The notes: generated from the letters alone by a model not told the origin. Shown: positions 8,128 through 17,479, counted from the first letter of the stretch. The stretch: 64,000 nt of DNA from Prauserella salsuginis (GCF_024648885.1 NZ_JANBBF010000012.1:124001-188000), one strand, 5' to 3'. Program-made: numbers and translations.

Positions 8128-9333
8128 GTGTCGACCTGTTCGTCAGACGTCCTGGTCGTCGGCGGCTCCGTGGCCGCCACCCGCGCCGCCGAGATCGTCG
8201 TCCGCAAGGCTCCCCAGCTGAGCGTTGTCGTCGTCAGCGACGAGTCCCACGCGCCGTACGAGCGCCCGCCGCTGTCCAAGACGGATCTCGACGATGCGAT
8301 GGATCTGGACGCGCTGACCTATCCGACGGTGGCCACGCTCCGCGATGCCGGGGTGGAGTTCGAACTCGCTACCCGTGCAGAGAGGCTCGACGTCGGTACG
8401 CGCACGGTCACGACCACCACCGGCTCGGTCGAATACGGCGCACTGGTGATCGCGACCGGATGCGAGCCGGTGATCCCGTCACTGCTCCGCGGACTCGATG
8501 ACGTCTACGCGCTGCGCTGTTACGAGGACGCGGTCGCGCTGCGCGCGGCCGTCGCGGGCTCGGACACCGCGGTGGCGATCGTCGGCGCCGGCTTCATCGG
8601 CGGAGAGTTCGCCGCGACCCTCGCGAAACAGGAGCGGGACGTGGCGCTCATCGACCTCGCGCCGAAACCGTTGGGGCGCTTCGGCGACGCTGTCGCGGCG
8701 TCCTACAAGCAGCTGCATCGCGACGCGGGCGTGACGCTGCACCTCGGCACGGCGGCCGTAGATGTGACCCACGACGGCGGACGGCGCGAACTCGTGCTCG
8801 ACGACGACACCCGAGTTCGGGCCGATGTCATTCTGCTCGGGGTCGGCGTCAGGCCCGCCGTCGACTGGCTCGCCGACTCTGGACTGACATTGGACAACGG
8901 AATCGTCTGCGACACGACCCTCCGGGCGGCCGACCGGGTGTACGCCGCGGGAGACGCCATCCGGTGGACGAACGCGCGTTTCGGATCGACGATGCGGATC
9001 GAGCACTGGACCAACGCGGCCCAACAGGGGCGCGTGGCGGGCATGAACGCCGCGAACGCTGTGCTCGGCGAGTCGCCCGTCGAATGCGCCAACGTCCCAT
9101 ACTTCTGGTCCGACCAGCACGGCGTCCGCATCCAGTTCGCCGGACACCGCACCGGCGACGAGGAGATCGTGGAGAGCCACGACGACAGCGGCTCACTCTA
9201 CCTGTACCGGCGGGGCGACGAGGTGACCGGAGCACTCGCCTTCGAGCGGCGCACGCAATTCGTCAAACTCCGCGCTGCCCTGAAGACGCCGCTGCCGTGG
9301 GAGACCGCGCGGGAGCTGGCGGAACTCGCGTAG
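8128..9333 (+). CDS. FAD-dependent ferredoxin reductase
   Basis: The 401-residue NAD(P)H-dependent reductase has an N-terminal FAD Rossmann segment (VLVVGGSVAATRAAE), the ERPPLSK motif near residue 50, a second nucleotide-binding GxGxxG (AIVGAGFIGGEFAATLAKQ) near residue 150, and VYAAGDA near residue 270. This is the ferredoxin/rubredoxin reductase family that serves class I P450s and Rieske oxygenases. It starts at GTG 8128, four bases after the hydratase stop. With the [3Fe-4S] ferredoxin and the P450 of the same series it forms a complete redox chain. A hairpin follows the gene. Confidence 0.92.
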   Translation: MSTCSSDVLVVGGSVAATRAAEIVVRKAPQLSVVVVSDESHAPYERPPLSKTDLDDAMDLDALTYPTVATLRDAGVEFELATRAERLDVGTRTVTTTTGSVEYGALVIATGCEPVIPSLLRGLDDVYALRCYEDAVALRAAVAGSDTAVAIVGAGFIGGEFAATLAKQERDVALIDLAPKPLGRFGDAVAASYKQLHRDAGVTLHLGTAAVDVTHDGGRRELVLDDDTRVRADVILLGVGVRPAVDWLADSGLTLDNGIVCDTTLRAADRVYAAGDAIRWTNARFGSTMRIEHWTNAAQQGRVAGMNAANAVLGESPVECANVPYFWSDQHGVRIQFAGHRTGDEEIVESHDDSGSLYLYRRGDEVTGALAFERRTQFVKLRAALKTPLPWETARELAELA

Positions 9334-9342
9334 CGACCACGA

Positions 9343-9365
9343 CACCCGGCACCACGGTCCGGGTG
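9343..9365 (+). terminator. Hairpin after the ferredoxin reductase
   Basis: Arms CACCCGG and CCGGGTG are separated by 9 nt and lie 10 bp past the reductase stop, in the 209-bp gap before the next gene. There is no T tract. It may attenuate transcription between the P450 set and the flavin monooxygenase group. Confidence 0.4.
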
Positions 9366-9542
9366 GGCCCGAACGAGTTTAGGAAGGAGTAGCCAGCGTC
9401 GGTGAGCCGTCGTGGCCGGAAGTTGATTTGTGACACGTATGGGAGGTCGAAACGATGGGTATTGGTGGCTTGACGCGATTTCCTCCACGCTGGAAGAAAG
9501 GCTTCAAAGCGAAGGCCGGTGCGAGGGGACGGGGAGGAAGCC

Positions 9543-10748
9543 GTGCGTGAAGATCACCAGGTCGTTGTCGTCGGGGCGGGACCGACTGGGCTGTTGACCG
9601 CACTCGGTCTTGCGCAGCAAGATATCGACGTCACCGTGGTCGAGCGAGCGCCCGGTCTGCAGGACGCGCCGCGCGCGATCGTCTACCATTGGTCCACGCT
9701 TGGCGGGATCGAGCGCCTGGGCCTCTTCGACGCCGCCGTGCGGGAAGGTTTCCTCAAACAGGACTACGCCTACCGCGTGCACAAGACCGGCGAGATCATC
9801 GAATACGGCCTCAAACCACTGGAAGGTAAGGTCAAGCACCCCTACAACCTCCACATGGGACAGGGTGTGCTCGCCCAGGTAATCCTCCGTGAGGCCGAGA
9901 CGCACGACAACATCCGGATCCTGTGGGGCCACGAGGTTGTCGACGTCGCGCCCGACAATGCCGGAGTCGATGTCCGGGTCCAGGTCGTCGACGACGAGAC
10001 GACCGTGCGCGGCGCATGGCTCGTCGGTGCGGACGGAGCTAACTCGCGGGTGCGTAGCGCCCTCGATCTCGGGTTCGACGGCATGACCTGGCCCGAGCGG
10101 TTCGTGGCCACTAACATCCGCTTCCCTGACGACCGCGAGGGCTGGGCCCAGTCGACTTTCTACGTTGACGACGAGTACGGTGCCATCATCGCCAAGATCG
10201 ACGAATCCGGCGAGCACGGGCTATGGCGCTACACGTTCATGGAGGACGACGCGCTGCCCGCCGAGACTGTGGCTGACCGGCTGCCCCGGTTCTTGTCTGC
10301 GGTCTTCGGTGACGACGTCGCGGATCGGATCGAAGTCGACGCGATCTCGCCGTATCGGATGCATCAGCGCAGCGCCTCGACGTTCCGCGCGGGCCGGGTC
10401 TTGCTGGCGGGCGACGCCGCCCATGTGACGAACCCGTGCGGCGGTCTCGGGCTCACGATGGGGCTCTTTGACGCCTACGCGCTGATCGAGGCGCTCGGTG
10501 GCGTGATCCGCGACGGCGTGCAAGACGGTGTCCTCGACGCCTACGCCGAGCAGCGGCGTACCGCGTTCGAGGAGAAGGCCAGTCCCCGCGCATCGGCGAA
10601 CAAGCAGTTGATCTTCCACTCCAGTGATCTCGCGAAGCTCGACAAGGACTTGGAACTCTTCCGGCGCATGTCGAAAGATTCCGAACTGGCAGCCGATGTC
10701 CTCTACTTCACCAAAACGCTGGAGTGTCCGTCGCTGCTCGCAGGCTGA
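9543..10748 (+). CDS. FAD-dependent aromatic hydroxylase (PHBH/MhpA fold, short form)
   Basis: The 401-residue class A flavin monooxygenase has the N-terminal GxGxxG (VVVVGAGPTGLLTALGLAQQ), the DG motif in LVGADGANSRVR near residue 165, and the GD motif VLLAGDAAHVTNPCGGLGLT near residue 290. It lacks the C-terminal thioredoxin-like domain of MhpA-type enzymes (500-600 residues). A GGAGGAAG ribosome site at 9532 sets the GTG start at 9543. It probably hydroxylates a phenolic ring using NAD(P)H. Because the hydroxyquinol-pathway genes downstream are preceded only by a decayed hydroxylase, this enzyme could supply the ring hydroxylation (inference). Confidence 0.9.
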   Translation: MREDHQVVVVGAGPTGLLTALGLAQQDIDVTVVERAPGLQDAPRAIVYHWSTLGGIERLGLFDAAVREGFLKQDYAYRVHKTGEIIEYGLKPLEGKVKHPYNLHMGQGVLAQVILREAETHDNIRILWGHEVVDVAPDNAGVDVRVQVVDDETTVRGAWLVGADGANSRVRSALDLGFDGMTWPERFVATNIRFPDDREGWAQSTFYVDDEYGAIIAKIDESGEHGLWRYTFMEDDALPAETVADRLPRFLSAVFGDDVADRIEVDAISPYRMHQRSASTFRAGRVLLAGDAAHVTNPCGGLGLTMGLFDAYALIEALGGVIRDGVQDGVLDAYAEQRRTAFEEKASPRASANKQLIFHSSDLAKLDKDLELFRRMSKDSELAADVLYFTKTLECPSLLAG

Positions 10749-10829
10749 CCCATGAGGCCGTGCCCCTATCCAGCCCGCCGCGTCAGCGGCGCTTCTGTCC
10801 GCTGAACCCGATCTCATGTAAGGATCCGC

Positions 10830-11987
10830 ATGACTCCGCTCTCCGGGCTCGTCGTCGTCGCTCTCGAGCAGGCGGTCGCCGCTCCCTTCGCCACCCGCCA
10901 GCTCGCCGATCTGGGCGCCCGCGTCATCAAGATCGAGCGCCCCGGGGTGGGGGACTTCGCCCGGCGCTACGACGAGACGGTCCACGGACAGGCCAGCCAC
11001 TTCGTCTGGCTCAACCGGGGCAAGGAATCGGTGAGCCTGGACCTGAAGAGCGACGACGGTCGAGCGACGATCCAAACGCTGGTGAGCCGGGCCGACGTGT
11101 TCATCCAGAACCTCGCTCCCGGCGCGGCCGAGCGGCTCGGACTCAGTGCCGACGCGCTGCGCGAGGAAAACCCGGGACTCGTCCACGTGTCGATCTCCGG
11201 CTATGGCGACGGCGGCCCGTACTCGACGAAGAAGGCCTACGACCTGCTGGTCCAGTGCGAGGCCGGGCTCGTGTCGATCACCGGCACGCCGGATGAGCCC
11301 TCCAAGGTCGGCATCTCCATCGCCGACATCGCCTCGGGCATGTACGCCTACACCGGCATCCTGACCGCGATCATCCAGCGTCAGCAGACCGGAACCGGAG
11401 TCACGATCGAGGTCTCGATGCTGGAGGCGCTCTCGGAGTGGATGGGCTACCCGCTCAACTACGCGATGTACGGGGGAGAGGCCCCGCCGCGCACCGGCGC
11501 ACGCCATGCGTCGATCTATCCGTACGGTCCGTTCACCTGCGGTGATGGGAACCTCGTGTTCCTCGGTCTGCAGAACGAGCGCGAATGGGCCGTGTTCTGC
11601 GAGCGGATCCTGGAGAAGGTCGAGCTGACCCAGGACCAGCGCTTCAGCCGCAACTCGCTGCGCGTCGAGCACAGCGACGCGCTCCGCAGCGAGATCGAAC
11701 GCGCTTTCGTCGGCAGTGCGGCCGAGGAGATCGCCGCGAAACTGGAAAGTGCGGGCATCGCCAACGCCGTGCTCCGGGACATGCACGGGCTCGCCGACCA
11801 CCCGCATCTGGAGGCGCGCGATCGCTGGCGGACCTACGATTCACCTCGCGGGCAGCTGCGTGGCCTCATCCCGCCCGTCACGTTCGCGGGCTCCGAGCCG
11901 CTGATGGGCGCGATTCCCGACATCGGCGAGCACACCGACACGGTGCTCGCCGAATTCGGTATGCCGCGATCCTCGGGCGCGTCGTGA
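10830..11987 (+). CDS. CaiB/BaiF-family CoA transferase (dicarboxylate type)
   Basis: The 385-residue protein shows the family III CoA-transferase layout. It begins MTPLSGLVVVALEQAVAAPF, then LGARVIKIERPGVGDFAR, LNRGKESVSLDLK, a catalytic-Asp region in KKAYDLLVQCEAGL near residue 140, and the C-terminal HPHLEARDRW. Members move CoA between carboxylic acids without a covalent acetate intermediate, and some act on itaconate, mesaconate or citramalate. It overlaps the citramalyl-CoA-lyase-like gene by 4 bp (GTGA), so the two are co-translated. The context favours activation of a branched C5 dicarboxylic acid or a larger analogue as its CoA ester. Confidence 0.88.
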   Translation: MTPLSGLVVVALEQAVAAPFATRQLADLGARVIKIERPGVGDFARRYDETVHGQASHFVWLNRGKESVSLDLKSDDGRATIQTLVSRADVFIQNLAPGAAERLGLSADALREENPGLVHVSISGYGDGGPYSTKKAYDLLVQCEAGLVSITGTPDEPSKVGISIADIASGMYAYTGILTAIIQRQQTGTGVTIEVSMLEALSEWMGYPLNYAMYGGEAPPRTGARHASIYPYGPFTCGDGNLVFLGLQNEREWAVFCERILEKVELTQDQRFSRNSLRVEHSDALRSEIERAFVGSAAEEIAAKLESAGIANAVLRDMHGLADHPHLEARDRWRTYDSPRGQLRGLIPPVTFAGSEPLMGAIPDIGEHTDTVLAEFGMPRSSGAS

Positions 11988-12811
11988 ACACGAATCAGTT
12001 CTCCTGCGCGGTGCTCGTCCGTACCGCTCGGTCGCTGCTGTTCGTGCCCGGCGACCGCCCGGGGCGTTTCGACCAGGCCGCGGCCGCGGGCGCCGACGCG
12101 GTCATCCTCGATCTGGAGGACGCCGTCTCCTCGGAGCGCAAGGAAATCGCTCGCACCGAGGTCGCCAGCTGGCTCGACCGCGGCGACTACGCGTGCGTGC
12201 GCGTCAATGCGGTCGGCGGTCCCGAGCACCAGCGTGATCTCGACGCACTCCGGGCGCTGCCGGGACTGCTCGCGGTGATGGTCCCCAAACCGGACGATCC
12301 CGCTCGGCTCGCTGCCATCGCTGAACACGTGCGCATGCCGATGATCGCACTCGTCGAGACGGCCACCAGCCTCCTGCGGGCGACCGAGCTCGCGGCGGTT
12401 CCGGGTGTTGAGCGGCTGGCGTTCGGCCACCTCGACTACGCCGCCGACATCGGTGCGACTCCGACGCAGACGGCGATGCGGCACGCGCGCTCGACGCTTG
12501 TGGCCGTGTCCAGGGCAGCGGGCGTCGCAGGGCCGATCGACGGCGTGACAACAGCGATCGACGACCTCGGCGGCCTCTCGAAAGACGTCGCGTGTGCGAG
12601 GGAACTCGGCATGACCGGCAAGCTACTCGTGCATCCACGCCAGGTCGTGGGCACACACAACGGCTTTCGCCCTACCGACGACGAGATCCGTTGGGCGCGC
12701 AGCGTCACCGACGCCACGACGACCGGCGACGAGGCCTTGAGCGTTGACGGCCAGATGGTCGACGCGCCGGTGCTGGCGCGCGCCGCGGCGCTCCTGCACC
12801 AGGCGGAATGA
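11984..12811 (+). CDS. HpcH/HpaI-family acyl-CoA lyase (citramalyl-CoA / citryl-CoA lyase-like)
   Basis: The 275-residue lyase belongs to the CitE/Mcl family: RSLLFVPGDRPGRFDQAA near residue 14, AVILDLEDAVSSERK near residue 35 with the metal-ligand acidic residues, VRVNAVG, and LVETATSLL near residue 125. Its length matches stand-alone CitE-like citramalyl-CoA lyases, which cleave to acetyl-CoA and pyruvate, more than the trimeric citrate-lyase subunit. The GTG at 11984 overlaps the CoA-transferase stop. Together with the transferase and the MaoC hydratase it makes a complete activate-hydrate-cleave module. The side chain of the substrate is unknown. Confidence 0.85.
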   Translation: MNTNQFSCAVLVRTARSLLFVPGDRPGRFDQAAAAGADAVILDLEDAVSSERKEIARTEVASWLDRGDYACVRVNAVGGPEHQRDLDALRALPGLLAVMVPKPDDPARLAAIAEHVRMPMIALVETATSLLRATELAAVPGVERLAFGHLDYAADIGATPTQTAMRHARSTLVAVSRAAGVAGPIDGVTTAIDDLGGLSKDVACARELGMTGKLLVHPRQVVGTHNGFRPTDDEIRWARSVTDATTTGDEALSVDGQMVDAPVLARAAALLHQAE

Positions 12812-12859
12812 GCATGGATCACGCTGACCCCAGAGCGGACGAAACGGAAGTGAGCAGAA

Positions 12860-13654
12860 GTGGCTGAGCAGAACACGAGGGGCGCTGCAGCGATCACCGG
12901 CGGCGCGGGCGGCCTCGGGGCTGAGATCGCCACCCGGCTGGCGCGGCAGGGCTTCTCGCTCACGCTCCTCGATCTGCACGACGAGGGGCTGCGGCGAGTC
13001 GAGGAACAACTCGGAGCGGCCGTGTCCGAAACCGCCGTCCTGAGCATCGCCCTCGACCTTACGGATGAGGACGGGGTAGCCGCGGCATTCGACCGGATCG
13101 ACGAGCGATTCGGGCGGCTCGACGCTCTGGTCAACACCGCGGGCGGCAGCGGCACCGACCAGATTCGCAGCCTCGACGAACTCTCGGCCGACGTCTGGCG
13201 CCACGTCGTCGACGACAACCTGACCAGCGCCTTCCTGTGCTGTAAGCACGCCGTCCCGATCATGAAACGGGCCGGCTACGGCCGCATCGTCAACTTCTCC
13301 TCGGCGGTGGCTAACGGCAAGACCGAACCGTCCGGAGCTGTCGGCACCCGGCTCCCCTACGCGGCCTCGAAGGCCGCCATCAACGGCCTCACCAAGCAAC
13401 TCGCCAAGGACCTCGGAGGCACCGGCATCACCGTCAACTCGCTCTCACCAGGGCTGGTGTTGCCGAAGGAACGGCGAGTGCGAGACAGCTTCGAGGCACT
13501 CCCTGCCGAGGCCCAGGCCGCGGCGCGGGCGGCGATCCCGGCCGGACGCACCGGCACCGGCGCCGAGGTCGCCGCCGCCGTGGCCTACCTGGTCTCTGAG
13601 GAAGCCGGGTTCACCACCGGCAGCGTCATGAGCGTCGACGGCGCCGAAGTCTGA
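12860..13654 (+). CDS. Short-chain dehydrogenase/reductase
   Basis: The 264-residue classical SDR has the cofactor motif TGGAGGLG near residue 13, NTAGG near residue 95, catalytic Ser in NFSSAV and YAASK as the YxxxK motif near residue 173. It probably oxidises or reduces a hydroxyl or keto group with NAD(P). The start is GTG at 12860, with GGAAG upstream. It follows the lyase by 48 bp on the same strand and is followed by a hydrolase, so it belongs to the catabolic series, but nothing fixes its substrate. Confidence 0.87.
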   Translation: MAEQNTRGAAAITGGAGGLGAEIATRLARQGFSLTLLDLHDEGLRRVEEQLGAAVSETAVLSIALDLTDEDGVAAAFDRIDERFGRLDALVNTAGGSGTDQIRSLDELSADVWRHVVDDNLTSAFLCCKHAVPIMKRAGYGRIVNFSSAVANGKTEPSGAVGTRLPYAASKAAINGLTKQLAKDLGGTGITVNSLSPGLVLPKERRVRDSFEALPAEAQAAARAAIPAGRTGTGAEVAAAVAYLVSEEAGFTTGSVMSVDGAEV

Positions 13655-13698
13655 CCACCCCGATGTCCCATCAAACCCACCGACCACGAAGGACGAAC

Positions 13699-14391
13699 AT
13701 GCTGCCCCACCCCTTGGTGCTCGTGCCCGCTCTCGGCTCGGACGAACGACTCTGGCAACCCCTGATCGAACGGCTCGGTGACACCGTCGATACCGTCGTG
13801 ATTCGAGGAGAAGGTGACGCGATCTCGGCGATGGCCGACAGCGTGGTCGCCCAGACCCCGGAAAGGTTCTACCTGGCAGGCAACTCGATGGGCGGCTACG
13901 TGGCGCTCGACATCGTGCTCCGCTACCCGGAGCGTGTGACCGGACTAGTGCTGCTGAACACGTCGGCCATCGCGGCGGCACCGGAGCGCAGAGACGCCTC
14001 GCTCAAGCTGATCGAGCAAGTCGAGAACGGCGGATTCGCGGAAGCGGTCGCGACCATCTCGGCTCCGGTCGCACCCGGTCGTCCGGATGTCAGCGCGATC
14101 GCGGCGGCAATGGCCCTGGATCTCGGCCCGGCCGTGTTCAACGACCACCAGACGGCGGTGAGCAACCGCGGGGACCGCAGAGCCGAACTCGGTGACCTGA
14201 CCGTACCAACGCTGGTCATCACCGGGGACAAAGACAGGGTCGTGCCTGCCGAACTCGGCGAGGAACTCGCGAAGCTGATTCCCGGTGCGGAGCTGGCCGT
14301 GCTGGAAGGCGTCGGGCACCTTTCGCCTCTCGAAGCCCCCGGCGATGTCGCCACACACCTGATCACGTGGCTGGAGCGGAGTTCGCAGTAA
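13699..14391 (+). CDS. Alpha/beta hydrolase
   Basis: The 230-residue protein has an alpha/beta hydrolase fold with nucleophile elbow GNSMGG, catalytic Asp in ITGDKDRVVP and catalytic His in GVGHLSPLE near the C-terminus. I start it at ATG 13699 with GAAGGA upstream; an in-frame ATG at 13663 would add a basic, non-family leader. The fold covers enol-lactone hydrolases and ring-cleavage product hydrolases. The position between the CoA module and the hydroxyquinol genes suggests an ester or lactone substrate. Confidence 0.82.
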   Translation: MLPHPLVLVPALGSDERLWQPLIERLGDTVDTVVIRGEGDAISAMADSVVAQTPERFYLAGNSMGGYVALDIVLRYPERVTGLVLLNTSAIAAAPERRDASLKLIEQVENGGFAEAVATISAPVAPGRPDVSAIAAAMALDLGPAVFNDHQTAVSNRGDRRAELGDLTVPTLVITGDKDRVVPAELGEELAKLIPGAELAVLEGVGHLSPLEAPGDVATHLITWLERSSQ

Positions 14392-14689
14392 TGGGCCACC
14401 TCAGTGGTCGCGACCGGGACGGTGCGCGACTCACTCGCTCCATCGACCGGAGTCAGGGGCAGTGGTCGGCGGGCGACCTCGTGCGCCTCGTTGGCGTCGA
14501 GTCCGACCGTCCGAAGCATGTATTCGGCGAAGACGGCGCCGGGGCCGGTGCGGTGTTGGGGCGACGCGAACATATCGTCGAGCACGCAGTCCAGTCCCGG
14601 ATCGGGCCGGTCTCGCCGCACGACGCGGTTCTCGGGAATGGTGGGTGGAATGGAGACGCCCCCACTTGCCGGTGTCCACGCGATCCAGA

Positions 14690-15026
14690 GGCAAGGGGCA
14701 CGTCACTTATGGCGGCGCCACCGGGCAATCCGACGAGACCGTCGGGCGGGGCTGGGCGCTTATCTCCGCCGCCGGGACACGGTGGCGTGCTCGCCCCGAT
14801 CCGGTAGCGGCTGCTCGATCGGCTCGGCGGGCTCGCTGTCACCATCGGGCCGGTCGGCAGTGGCGCCGAGATGATCGACGCCGTCGGCCTCTACGAGGCC
14901 TGGCTCGCCAAGCACGATCGGAAAAATCTATTCATACGGCCTGATTTCACCGTCGCCGCTACCGCGGCCGACGATGAAAGCCTGCAGGTCGCGTTTCATA
15001 GCGTCACCGGGGCACTCGCGCGCTGA
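14690..15026 (+). pseudogene. Decayed C-terminus of an MhpA-like FAD aromatic hydroxylase
   Basis: A plus-strand frame at about 14808-15026 reads LLDRLGGLAVTIGPVG, then YEAWLAKHDRKNLFIRPDFT and a final VAATAADDESLQ, ending at TGA 15024-15026. This is the thioredoxin-like tail of MhpA/resorcinol-hydroxylase type monooxygenases, where VRPDxYVxxxA near the end is conserved. A second frame just upstream (around 14700-14780) reads DETVGRGWALISAAG, which matches the DDVxGxGFxLL segment of the same domain, so at least one frameshift separates them. No FAD-binding domain is left, and 14392-14690 holds nothing I recognise. The fragment sits immediately before maleylacetate reductase, where the hydroxylase of a resorcinol operon would be. 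Confidence 0.7.
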
Positions 15027-15042
15027 CGGAGGAGACGAGTTT

Positions 15043-16107
15043 ATGAGGTTCACGCATGAGACGCTGCCGCAACGGGTCGTTTTCGCTCCCGGCGACGCGC
15101 CGTATGCGGTGGCCAACGAGGTCGCGGCGCTGAACGGGTCTAAGGTCATGCTCCTCGCGTCGGAACGCGAGGTAGCCCTGGCCGACCCGATCGCCGATCG
15201 GATCCCAGTGGTCCTGCTGCACGACGAGGTAGTCATGCACGTGCCGGCCGACGTCGCGGCGCGTGCCCGCGACACGGCGATGGCCACCGGAGCGGATGTC
15301 CTGGTCTGCGTCGGCGGCGGGTCGACCACGGGGCTGGCGAAGGCGGTCGCGCTGGCCAGCGGCCTGCCGATCGTCGCCGTGCCCACCACCTACGCGGGGT
15401 CGGAGGCCACGAATGTCTGGGGCCTGACCGAGGGCGGGACCAAGACGACCGGTGTCGACGCCGCGGTGCTTCCGCGCTCGATCGTCTACGACGCGCACCT
15501 GCTGAGCACGCTACCCGGGGAGTCGGCTGTCGCGTCGGGACTGAACGCGATGGCGCACTGCGTGGACTCGATGTGGGGTCCGCGAGCCGACCCGATCGAC
15601 CGCGCCTTCGCCGGCGAGGGCATCCGGGGGCTGGCGACCGGGCTCCGGCGCGTTGCGGCCGACCCGGCCGACGTCGGCGGCATCGAGCAGATGCTCTACG
15701 GCGCCTACCTCGCCGCGGTCGCGTTCGCCTCCGCCGGATCCGGTATGCACCACAAGATCTGCCACGTGCTCGGCGGTATGTTCGACCTCCCGCACGCCGA
15801 GACCCACTCCGTCGTTCTGCCGCACGTGCTGGCTTTCAACGCGCCGAACGCCCCGGAGGGGGAACGCCGGATCGCGGCCGCGTTCGACGCCGACACCGCC
15901 GTCGAGGGACTTGCCGCACTGCGCGACGAGCTCAACGCTCCCGGCGCGCTTCGGGACCACGGGATGCCCGAGGCCGGGATCGCTGACGCGCTAGCCCCGA
16001 TCAAGAAGGCGATCCCGGCCGACAATCCCACACCCGTCACGGACGAGAACCTGACCACGCTGCTGGAAGCGGCCTGGTCCGGTCTCGACGACCGAAGGAG
16101 CCGATGA
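15043..16107 (+). CDS. Maleylacetate reductase
   Basis: The 354-residue iron-type alcohol-dehydrogenase-fold enzyme reduces maleylacetate to 3-oxoadipate with NAD(P)H. Visible motifs are [17 protein letters not shown] near residue 92 (cofactor), [15 protein letters not shown] near residue 117, [17 protein letters not shown] near residue 170, and [21 protein letters not shown] near residue 240 with the metal-region histidines. This MHHKxCHxLGGxxxLPHA segment is characteristic of maleylacetate reductases. GGAGGAG at 15028 sets the ATG at 15043. It overlaps the hydroxyquinol dioxygenase gene, and the two catalyse consecutive steps. Confidence 0.95.
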   Translation: MRFTHETLPQRVVFAPGDAPYAVANEVAALNGSKVMLLASEREVALADPIADRIPVVLLHDEVVMHVPADVAARARDTAMATGADVLVCVGGGSTTGLAKAVALASGLPIVAVPTTYAGSEATNVWGLTEGGTKTTGVDAAVLPRSIVYDAHLLSTLPGESAVASGLNAMAHCVDSMWGPRADPIDRAFAGEGIRGLATGLRRVAADPADVGGIEQMLYGAYLAAVAFASAGSGMHHKICHVLGGMFDLPHAETHSVVLPHVLAFNAPNAPEGERRIAAAFDADTAVEGLAALRDELNAPGALRDHGMPEAGIADALAPIKKAIPADNPTPVTDENLTTLLEAAWSGLDDRRSR

Positions 16108-17015
16108 TGCACCCCCACGCCGACCATGTCCCCCGCGAGGTCACGTCCGAGCAGCAGGCTGTCGAACAGCGCCTGGTCGAGCGTGTCGTCGCCTCGTTCG
16201 ACGCCTGCGGTGACCCGCGGCTCAAGGAGGTGATGACCTCCCTGGTCCGGCACCTGCACTCCTTCATCCGTGAGGTTCAACTGACCGAGCCGGAATGGGA
16301 CGCGGCCATCGAATTTCTCACCAGGGCCGGGCACATTACCGACGACGTCCGTCAGGAGTTCATCCTGCTGTCGGACACCCTCGGTGCCTCGATGCAGACC
16401 ATCAACGTCAACAACCAGGCCTACGGCGACGCCACCGACGCCACCGTGTTCGGCCCGTTCTTCGTCGAGGACTCACCGGCGATCGAGAACGGCGACGACC
16501 TGGCCTTCGGCGCGTCCGGCGAGCCATGCTGGGTCGAGGGCACCGTCACCGACACCGAAGGAAACCCGTTGGCCGGTGCGCGGATCGAGGTCTGGGAAGC
16601 GGACGAGGATGGCCGCTACGACGTGCAGTACGACGCAGGAAAGAGGGCGGCCCGCGCACACCTGTTCACCGACGTGAACGGTGCCTACCGATTCTGGGGG
16701 CTGACGCCCACACCGTATCCGATCCCAGACGACGGCCCGGTTGGCGAGATGCTCGCCGTGGTCGGCCGCTCGCCGCTGCGGGCCGCGCACCTGCACTTCA
16801 TGGTCTCCGCCGACCACCACCGCAAGCTTGTGACCCACATTTTCCCCGAGGGCGACTCGATCCTGTGGGATGACACCGTCTTCGGTGTGAAGGAGTCACT
16901 GATCAAGCGGTTCGAGTCGCAGCCCGCAGGCACGCCGACGCCGGACGGTCGCGAGATCGAGGGCACCTGGTCCCGGGTGCGATTCGACATCGTGCTGGCG
17001 TCGGCCGCGGCGTGA
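16104..17015 (+). CDS. Hydroxyquinol 1,2-dioxygenase (intradiol)
   Basis: The 303-residue intradiol ring-cleavage enzyme converts hydroxyquinol to maleylacetate via 3-hydroxy-cis,cis-muconate. The non-haem Fe(III) ligands can be placed as Tyr172 (DGRYDVQY), Tyr205 ([12 protein letters not shown]), His229 and His231 (RAAHLHFMV). Their spacing of 33, 24 and 2 equals that of the characterised Nocardioides enzyme. The N-terminal helical dimerisation domain is present (residues 1-105). AAGGAG at 16095 serves ATG 16104 or ATG 16107. Coupled to maleylacetate reductase, it feeds 3-oxoadipate to the beta-ketoadipate pathway. A hairpin follows. Confidence 0.95.
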   Translation: MMHPHADHVPREVTSEQQAVEQRLVERVVASFDACGDPRLKEVMTSLVRHLHSFIREVQLTEPEWDAAIEFLTRAGHITDDVRQEFILLSDTLGASMQTINVNNQAYGDATDATVFGPFFVEDSPAIENGDDLAFGASGEPCWVEGTVTDTEGNPLAGARIEVWEADEDGRYDVQYDAGKRAARAHLFTDVNGAYRFWGLTPTPYPIPDDGPVGEMLAVVGRSPLRAAHLHFMVSADHHRKLVTHIFPEGDSILWDDTVFGVKESLIKRFESQPAGTPTPDGREIEGTWSRVRFDIVLASAAA

Positions 17016-17031
17016 TCAGGACGATGCCGCG

Positions 17032-17066
17032 CCGGTCACCTCCGATTCTCGTCGGAGTGCGACCGG
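17032..17066 (+). terminator. Bipartite hairpin after the hydroxyquinol dioxygenase
   Basis: Outer arms CCGGTC/GACCGG enclose inner arms CTCCGA/TCGGAG around a 6-nt loop, starting 17 bp after the stop codon. The position at the end of the long plus-strand series suits a factor-independent-like terminator, though no T tract follows. Confidence 0.5.
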
Positions 17067-17479
17067 AGCGGCGTGATCGTGTGCCTCAGCAGTGGCATTC
17101 GTAGTGCGCGCGTCGCTTGGCATACCAGGCCTGCCACCGCTGGGGCTATCGATCCCGCCAGCATCGCGTGTGCGGCGCGCCTGGTGAGGTCGGCTTCGTC
17201 CCGATTACTAAGCGCAGCGCGCCGATACTCCAGGCGTGCATCATCGTCGGTGACGAATCCCAGCCCGACGAGTGCAGCGCACGCCAGCAGCCGCTCGGTC
17301 GGCGCGCGGCCGTGCTCGGATCGAGCGGGTGAAGATGTAGGCGGCCGCGATCAGGAAATAGCATCAGCAGTGCGCAGCTGTGGTAACCGAAGTTCCATAC
17401 CGAGATTGCCTGCGGTCACAACGATAACGATCTGCCGACGGCGAGAACGTTGGCAGGTGGTCGCCCGGCCGGGGTTCGC
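17067..17479. other. Intergenic region, possibly a decayed minus-strand gene
   Basis: About 410 bp between the dioxygenase and the NmrA-type gene. On the minus strand a frame around 17290-17080 reads ERLLACAALVGLGFVTDDDA and then a second hydrophobic-looking stretch. A neighbouring frame upstream of it reads FLIAAAYIFTRSIR. A frameshift would join the two into a membrane-like protein, but I recognise no family and there is no start. I treat it as non-coding with a possible gene remnant. Confidence 0.3.

Noticed and set aside
10221-11807. A 528-codon minus-strand open frame opposite the flavin monooxygenase and CoA transferase
   Set aside because: Both plus-strand genes have complete family motifs; the antisense frame has none.
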